A stretch of DNA of 64,000 bases from Glutinoglossum americanum (taxonomy: Eukaryota > Ascomycota > Geoglossomycetes > Geoglossales > Geoglossaceae): positions 1 through 64,000 of the forward strand of contig JAGHQL010000089.1 of the NCBI GenBank assembly GCA_020080175.1, read 5' to 3'. Positions 56,795 through 64,000 of the stretch are shown here, piece by piece. Made by a program: the position numbers and the translations under genes. The stretch's first letter is position 1, and each line of letters begins with the position of its first letter. The notes under the pieces were generated by a model. That model was not told the DNA's origin, did no database searches, and saw nothing but the letters and a program-made list of their open reading frames with translations.

Positions 56795-59700
56795 ATTGTA
56801 CTAAGGGTCACCTTGAGTAAGTTAGCTATCATCCGCTGCCTCTTCCTATCGCGCGGTCCTATCCATACCGGCTACTTCCCCGCTAAAAGAAAACCGGTAG
56901 CTCGCGATGCTTTGGTAGCCGGAAAAGCTGCCTGTGAAGCAACATGTCTTTAATACAGGATATCAGTGATCACCAGACAGTAGATCCTTTGGAATTCGTG
57001 ATGGCGTGAGAGTTGGGTCCGGCCATGTAGAGACGCTGAGAAGTCGGCTGCCCTGACCTTCTGCTACCCGATTATGATATACATCACCAACATGCAATGT
57101 GACGCGGCGGTTCCACGACGCATTGGCCTCGGCGCATATCAAGGATCCCCACGTTAGAATATGTGGACCTCCGTCCTCGACTTTCCGAACTGGGCCGATG
57201 CATGAACCGTTTAATCAACCACGACTACCCCATAAGGCCACTTCTGCTACAAGAAAGTCGTCAACCTTTGTTGCGGAATGCTAAGGTACTGCTTCGTGGC
57301 ACCCCTGTTGAGCTGATGGCGCCCCTTAGTAGCTAAGTGGCGGCACCACCTCAGCTGCTATGGTATGATTAATATCGGTGGAACCGATATGTTTTCAGGC
57401 TGGCCGAAGGATGGCCGGAGCTGCCGCAAGCCGGCAAAAAGGGGCCGCAGAGCAGCCAGCCACCTATATAGCTTCATATCACATAGCCAGCATTTTGGGT
57501 AGTTGCGAGCGATTTGATTAATTGACTCCTATCCATTGTTTACATAGTCTATATGATTCTAGCTACCATTTCCCGTATCGAGCATAACCTCTAACAAACC
57601 TAAAACTGCCTGCTCGATTCAAGGGTTTTGTGACCAAGTGGATAGATCGGATAATGCAGAACTGAAACCGGGCCAAAACGGACCCACCGGGAAAGCCAGT
57701 GACTTGGAGTGGCCGCGTGCAGTCACGTCTTTTGCAGGCAGTTGTGAGATTACTGAGGTAAAACGGTTGTTAGGGTTGCTGGTGATAGGCCCGAAAGGCT
57801 CTTACTAATGACCTGCATAGCACACGGCATATGTGCGGCCCTGCGTGCACAAAATTGCATATAATTTAACCTCGTGCGCCGATTGCGAGTTATGGGCACC
57901 GGCTATATGGAACAGCCTGTTTTGCCTTAGAACCATACGTCGGGACAGCCTCGGGCGACCTCGGAACTTGGGTTCTGAGGTGTCGTACATGGTCTTGAGC
58001 TTCACGGTAGGTCTCTGGTCTGAAGCAAATCGCCTTCTCGGTTTCAAAATACACCCGTTAGAGATGTTGGCTAGAACCCGCCGATAGCCGTAGATCCCGT
58101 GCCCTTGTCAGAAAAACTCCACAAACCGGCTGGATATTACTAGCTCCGAGACAGCAATCCTAGCTTAACCAATCGACCCAACCCCGCGGCGTGCGTCGCC
58201 AGCGCGAATCAACAGTGCAGTAAAATAGATTCCCATGCCGGCAGTGTACCAAAATGGGTATGGCAGTATCTGCGATCTCCAACGATGTGGCCGCCTAAAT
58301 CAATTTATCTATTTATCTGTCGTGCCTCACCCTGTACCTTACAAAGTAGAGCGTTTTCGGGCCGTCGCCTGGGCACTGGATCCTATCTCATGGGATCTCT
58401 GGGGTATTCCCGCTATCGGATCTCAACGGCCGCAGCTCTCGGAACGGATTAAGCTTTTGTTAGGCTAAGTGGTTGATGTGAGAAGGAATCCAGCAACTAT
58501 GGTTAACTTCAATATCGGCCGATATGTCAGATCATCCCATATCCAAACCCGCGGCGGCAGTTCATTCTGTCGTTAAACTCGCTAATCTCAGATCCGCCAT
58601 CAAGCGTAGTCTACGCTGGTTTAAATGCTTCGCAAGGCGTGTACATACCATCCAACTAGCGACTGAAAGCTAGGACCGATCACGCATTTGGCTATTCGCC
58701 TTTGGCTACAACTTACTAGTCTTACTCGCTAGGGTATGGCTGTAGTGACTGTCTGAGACGGGTTCGAGCAACACAATAGCTCTATCGGTGGGGGTGTGCT
58801 TTCAAAGACGGTGTCGGGGTAAAGCAGGCATTCCACGGGTTTAAGGCATGATGAGGACGGAGCTGCTGTTGGCATTTACAAAGGCTCTGCCTTATAGAGT
58901 ACATCGTCGGGTAGGGTACGGAGGCGCCAATTAACAGACCAGTTTGTGCAGCTACACTCTTCCTAACTAGGTCAGGTGTACTTCTCACATGCCCCTCAAA
59001 ATTAAGTACGTACCTAACTTGGGTGCGCCTCTGGCAATAGCTAGGTCTAGTAAAGTGAGTTCCTAGTACTTGGTTTCTTAGTTGTCTAGGGCAATACTCA
59101 AATTGAGCAATTCTGCCACAAACAGGGTAGTTTGTCAGCAATGCTACGCATTGCGCAGCACTCCTTATGCTTGGGATATCATTTCTTCCTTTGGAACACG
59201 GTCTTGGCAGAGATAGCTGCAATAACCCTCCTCCTGCGTCACGGCCGAGCGCTTGGCTGGGTCTTACTACCCTAGGACATAATACCACCCGAAATAGCTA
59301 AGATAGATGATCCGATCGCTGTCCCTGGAGGTTCATCATGTGATTCGTCCGGATGTCCATATTTAGGCCAAATTGGTTCAGAGGTGCGATTTACCCGCTT
59401 GGTGGCCAAGCTTGAACGGTTTTATAGTTCCATCGCTAATTAGGGGCCCTTTATGCGATCCTTGCGGAATAAATACCTGCGATGCACCGCTGCTAGAGCC
59501 GTGCTCTGCATCGATCACCCAGGGCTAAGAAGCCTGCCGGCTGACCTAGGATCCTTGCTTTGGCCCTGGCCTTGGAGGGCGTTTGCCGGGGTCTGCAGGA
59601 TAGTTTCCTTGGATCGCGTGGCGTTAGATTGTTCTGCAGCAACTGGGATGCACCGCCCTTGACTACGCCTCGAAGTTCGATCGAGCCTCCCCTCTCTCGT

Positions 59701-60300
59701 GTTTTAGGTGGAGTTTATTGTAGAGAATACCATAAGACTATAGCACGGCTTCGTCGCAGATATGGGAGTTCTTCCCTCCGTTTGTTTGTATCGGACTATC
59801 CGATCCCGTAGAGGTAGGGAACGACTCAGGCAGCGCACACTCAACACTCCTAGTTGAGCGAATTCAGCGATCAGAGTTTGCGATCTAGCAAGGACCCATA
59901 TCTCCGACATCTCTCACGTCTACCCTCGGCTACCCCGCAACGCCCTTATTCAGACCGTCTGGCTCCGCAGACTCCACCTTCTGCCTCAGCGCTCACCTCT
60001 ACTCGAGTCCATCTACGTTGGGGCAGAAACGGATGTCCGGTTTTCCCGAGACCCTAATTGAACCGTGACATAGGCGGCAACTAGTGAGGCCTATCAAGAT
60101 TAATCACCGCCGCTCCAGAGCGATACTCGCTTCCCCAGGTACGTTCTAACCAGAATACCTCCCGATATGTGGAACACATCTGCAGGAAAACCTCAGCTAA
60201 GCCCCAACTGGGTCTCGCATAAGTGCATAAGTGACTGCATAGCCCAAGCGCCAAGGGAAATAGGCTATTTCCCGTTTGATCAGGCTCGCCAGGCCCACTA
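56795..60300. other. Long gene-free stretch between PKS relic and MFS gene
   Basis: About 3.5 kb has no supported gene. Frames such as 58782-59288 (minus) lack an ATG, introns and recognisable motifs. The left end would be the old PKS promoter and the right end the MFS promoter. Confidence 0.45.
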
Positions 60301-62181
60301 ATGGAATCCTCAGCTGATGCCGAAATCCCGCAGACGCCACGATTGATATCAGTATCCGTCACCCAGCCAAAAAGGCTAACCGTCGATCTGCCCGCTGGGT
60401 TTGTCGCAAGGACGTTTCTCGGGATTGAAGACAAACAAGACCCTAATGACCTCAATGCAGCAGCTGAAAGCAAGGAAGAGCAATGGAAACCCAGACGGCC
60501 AGAGTACCTTGTTATGGCTACTCTCTCATTCATATCTTTGCTGGTAGCACTTGACGCGACGGTGCTTATTCCCGCGCTGCCAGTAGGTCCCACACATCCC
60601 ACAAACGGGTAGAAGAGAGGGTGACTCTAATCGTGCTGAAAGGTGATCTCGCATTCGTTAAACGGATCAGCCATCGAAACTTTCTGGGCAGGAACGTCGT
60701 ACCTCCTGGCCTCAACGGTCTTCCAGCCTACCCTCTCAGCCCTCTCGGACATATTTGGTCGTCGGGAGCTGCTCCTGGTGTCAATATCACTTTTCACACT
60801 AGGCACTGTAGTTGCATGCGTGGCCACAAACTTTACGCAGCTCCTGGCTGGTCGATCTGTGCAAGGAATCGGTGGAGGTGGCATCATCGCTATGGTTCTG
60901 GTCATCTTCACGGATATTGTCCCTCTGCGACAGCGGCCGAAGTATATATCGTTCGTTCAAATGGCATGGGCGCTGGGCACCGTCTCCGGACCGCTGGCTG
61001 GTGGCTTAATCGCAGAGAACACGACTTGGCGTTGGATATTCTACCTTAATTTTCCCTTTTGCGCCATCGGCCTCGTTGTGGTGTCGCTAGTTGTCAAGCT
61101 GGAAATGGCAAGATCATCCCTTAAGTCAAAGTTACTCCGCGTGGACTGGCTCGGCAGTGCGATATTCATCCCAGGCATGACGAGTTTCCTTATTGCCATC
61201 ACTTGGGGTGGGGTGCAATTCCCCTGGGCGAGCGCACAGACCTTAATCCCGCTCTTCTTAGGCGCTGCTGGGATTCTTGCAACGTTGCTCTGGGAGCGGT
61301 GGGGCGCAACCAATCCGTTTATACGGCCATTGGTGTTCAAGAGTAGGTCAGCGGTAGCTGCATACGCTGGTGCAATCATACAGGGGTTGATGGTAAGTAA
61401 AATCGCCTTACGAAATCCCCGGAGGGTTATACCGTTTTATCACTAACCTGGCTAATTCCATCAGCTATACGGCCAATTTTACAATATCCCGCTATATCTG
61501 GAGTCCGTGCAGGGACTCTCTCTTACCATGGTTGGCGTCCATCTGTTTCCAATTAGTTTTGCGATGCTCCCTGCAGGGGCCATGGTTGGGATTCTGGCAT
61601 CGAGAACTGGTCACTTCCGATGGGCCGTCTGGAGTGGCTGGTGTGTCACGATTCTAGGCGGTGGCCTCCTCATCCTCCTAGATGCTAACACTAGGCCAGT
61701 ATCGTGGCTCTTTATTTTCGTGGTCGCAGGGTTAGGACATGGCATGCTTCTCTCGGCCCAAAATATCACTGCCCAAGCCACCTGCAGTCCCCAGGATTCA
61801 GCCTTCGCTGCGGCCATGTATGCATTCATGAGGGGACTCGGAATAACGTTAGGCGTGGCAATCGGTGGCACGGTCTTTGAAAATACTCTTAGCTCCAGCC
61901 TCTCGAATGTTGGGCTTCCCAAAGAGATCTCTCAAAATGCCACAACCTATATCCTAAAGCTTAGAACACTGCCCGTGGATTCACCTCTCAGGCTCCGCTT
62001 GCTGCAAGCGTATTCTAAGGCATTTCAAAGAGTTTTCCAGGTCATGACAGGAATAGGCCTCTTTGGCGGGTTTTTAAGCCTACTTATCGGATCTCACTCT
62101 ATGGACAAGGGACTAGATTCCGGACACGTCCTGCGGAGGAAGGATCGCGATACTCACTCGGTCTGGTCGGGGTATGCCTAG
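60301..62181 (+). CDS. MFS drug/metabolite efflux transporter (14-span DHA type)
   Basis: Three exons are inferred (60301-60582, 60643-61392, 61465-62181) with introns of 60 and 72 nt, both in phase 0, giving 582 aa. A hydrophilic N-terminus of about 75 residues leads into a first span with LVALDATVLIPALPVISHSLNG. The MFS loop signature LSDIFGRRELLLVSI follows, then FTQLLAGRSVQGIGGGGIIAM and an antiporter-type stretch (WALGTVSGPLAGGLIAENTTWRW). Further spans run to LFGGFLSLLIGSHSM. Proteins of this type export drugs or fungal metabolites across the plasma membrane by proton antiport. With the PKS relic 3.5 kb away, it may be the surviving pump of a former metabolite cluster, though it could equally serve general efflux. 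No breaks are seen. Confidence 0.88.
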
Positions 62182-62776
62182 GTCTGATGAGATGTTTAGC
62201 AACAATCTCCGATTAGAGCTAGGTTGGGTAGTGGCGTTGGGGTGGTGAAGAGGTAGCTAAGGTAAGATATTTTCCGGTACGCGGGGAAAACGTCGCCGCC
62301 TGCGCCGGTGTGCAGCGGACCCTTAGCTCTGGTCCTCAGTCTAGCCAATCTTACTCGGGCTGGTGCCTGTGTGGCGCCCGGGTATGAGCACGGCGAAGTG
62401 GGCTGCCGTTGGTGGCTATGGGGGCATTGGCCAACGCGAAGGGAACCTTACACCCACCAACCTCCGGAGGTGGAGCGCCCCACCATTTAAATCTCGGGTT
62501 TAGGGCAATCACCAGATTCCCGGTACTCATAGCGCGGTACCAATCTACGCGACCAGATGGAGTTAAATCCTAAAGATGATATATTAGAAGAAGATCAATG
62601 ACATTCAACCGGTAAATGAAGACAGAAAGGCGCGAGTATGGTTGCCAAATGTAATGTAGGAGCTGAAGACTCCACCAGACAGACTTAAGAGAATGCTCCC
62701 GTGTGATGATAAAAAAATAGACTATTGCGTGGCCAGCTCAGCGAGAATGTGGGCAGGAACACCTCTGCTGCCCACT
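62182..62776. other. Convergent intergenic region
   Basis: The 3' flanks of the MFS gene and of the minus-strand gene at 62777 meet here. No gene or repeat is seen. Confidence 0.4.
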
Positions 62777-64000
62777 TCAACCCCGCTCCGCAGGATCCTC
62801 CTCAGTTATCTTCTCGCCGCCCTCCTCTGGCACACTCTCCACATCAGCTCCCTCCTCGCCCCTCCGCCGCTCCCAGAAAATCTCCCTCCTCACACCCCCA
62901 GCAACCCCCGGTCCCGTGGGCGCCCGCTCCTGGGCCAACGGATTCCATACCCGCTGGTAGTACCCCTGCGCCCTCTGCATCAGCTGACCCCTATCATCAG
63001 CCACAATCCCTGCTCTACTTCCATGTACCAACCGCACGAACTCCTCCACGCCGAATCCCAGCCGCCCGAATCGACTGCGCTGTTTTTTCCCTATGAGATA
63101 GGCGTAGCAGGGAGTGTATCGGCGACTCCAGTGGTGGAGCGTCTGCCCTCGGTTGAGCATGAGCACGAGAAAGGGATTTCTGTGGTCATCTTTTTCGACT
63201 GTGAAGGCAAGGAGGTTGCCGTCCAGCTGGAATGATCCATGGTCGGATATATGCGGCCGAGGGACGGGGTGGTGCCATGCCCTAGCCGTCAGGCCCCAGA
63301 CTTCCTTGTCGTCCTCGCTCGTAGTCTGAGATAGTCCCGCAACGGTCGTGGTCGATTTAGCGCCGGAAGCCTGGAGTGATAAGCTCCCTGTGATTTTGTG
63401 GCCGGCGGGGCTGCGAGCGAGAGTTAACCCTTCATCCCAGGCGTCATGAGGACACCAGGGGTGGGAGGGGTATTGCTCTTCGCTGTTGTAGACCCAACGG
63501 TAGGTGCCCAAGAGTGCGGGGATATCTAGACGGGTTTCAAGAAGCTCCTGGGCGGAAAGGGAAGTGAGTCAGCCAAACTTGTATCGCAACTGCCAATCTC
63601 ACGGATGGGGTGCAACGTACCATATGCTCTAAACCCAATTCTACCCTCTCGTCTTGGATATCTTTCAGCTCGTGTTTGCGTGAAGTCTCTTGGGAAGGAA
63701 ACCGAAAGTTTGACCCCCTGGGGAGCCCCAACCTTTCCACATCGCCTTTTGTAAGGGTGCGATTGCTCCAAGATCTTTTCCCGATCATGAAACTATAAGG
63801 ATCTCCACCTTCCCCAGACCCATTATACATCGTAAAAACAATGTACGGGTGCCCGTCATCATCTTGTACGACAGTAACTGCAAGTTGGTGTCCCCTTAAC
63901 CCCGGCTTTGAGTCGTCGATATCGCCATTCTCGTAGATCCACTCATCTACCTCGATGCCCCAGTATTCATTCCCCTCCCCATCCACGCATGGCGTTAATT
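62777..64000 (-). CDS. 3' part of an unrecognised gene, 5' end outside the window
   Basis: Two exons are visible: 64000-63621 (open at the window edge) and 63547-62777, joined across a 73-nt intron (GTACGT...CCGCCCAG). At least 383 codons are present. I do not recognise the family. Visible blocks are EYWGIEVDEWIYENGDIDDS, RGHQLAVTVVQDDDGHPYIV and SFMIGKRSWSNRTL in the upstream exon. ELLETRLDIPALLGTYRWVY, PHISDHGSFQLDGNLLAFTV and LIGKKQRSRFGRLGFGVEEF follow downstream. The two halves look alike (a beta-rich block, then S/L-FMIGKR or LIGKKQ), which suggests a duplicated domain. The C-terminus is acidic and charged (RRRGEEGADVESVPEEGGEK). No signal or membrane span is seen in this part. Confidence 0.65.

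Noticed and set aside
58782-59288. Minus-strand frame of 168 codons
   Set aside because: It has no ATG start and no recognisable motif, with biased Arg/Pro/Cys composition. It lies in a long gene-free stretch.
1-64000. tRNA or rRNA genes
   Set aside because: I saw no convincing cloverleaf or rRNA-like sequence by eye. A tRNA scan would settle this; any high-scoring hit would overturn it.

Overview
The window comes from a filamentous ascomycete (Pezizomycotina). Genes carry 1-3 short GT...AG introns, mostly 45-90 nt. The families are typical of these fungi: a GPI-anchored aspartic protease, a CorA-like protein, a Helo_like_N protein, a PNP-NACHT-ankyrin NLR-like receptor, a Clr5-ankyrin protein, a highly reducing polyketide synthase and a DHA-type MFS pump. 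Gene density is low. Gene-free stretches of 1-3 kb hold relics of mobile elements, as in an accessory or subtelomere-like region. Exon models were built by eye from reading frames, splice signals and family continuity, with no transcript data.

Layout. 0.7-2.4 kb: secreted aspartic protease. 4.9-7.2 kb and 14.3-17.2 kb: two copies of a segmental duplication, each with a paralogous type I membrane protein of unknown function; a fragment of the same duplicon lies at 9.5-9.8 kb. Between the copies are an unrecognised gene (7.7-8.4 kb), a CorA-like gene (10.2-11.9 kb) and a decayed membrane-protein gene (12.1-13.4 kb). 17.5-19.4 kb: a three-exon multi-pass membrane protein. 20.0-22.4 kb: a NACHT remnant beside an intact Helo_like_N gene. 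23.7-32.5 kb: two very long, intronless, convergent genes (1223 and 1540 aa) of unrecognised family, the most unusual unit here. 34.4-38.8 kb: PNP-NACHT-ankyrin receptor. 40.0-42.1 kb: a Mutator-like transposon with perfect 9-bp target duplications. 42.3-45.9 kb: Clr5-ankyrin gene with nearly identical tandem repeats. 48.2-56.8 kb: a broken highly reducing PKS with a MITE in its ketosynthase region. 60.3-62.2 kb: MFS efflux pump. 62.8-64 kb: the 3' part of an unknown gene that runs off the window.

A family of TA-flanked foldback MITEs (inverted ends starting GAGTCCGAGATGGC) recurs at six or more sites. It gives relative dates: one copy entered only one arm of the segmental duplication, another entered the PKS. 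The Mutator element's transposase frame is broken only by stops explainable as G:C to A:T transitions, as expected of repeat-induced point mutation.

Functionally, the best-supported theme is non-self recognition and signalling (NACHT, PNP, Helo_like_N, ankyrin and Clr5 genes) around the giant gene pair. The dead PKS plus an intact MFS gene look like what is left of a secondary-metabolite cluster.
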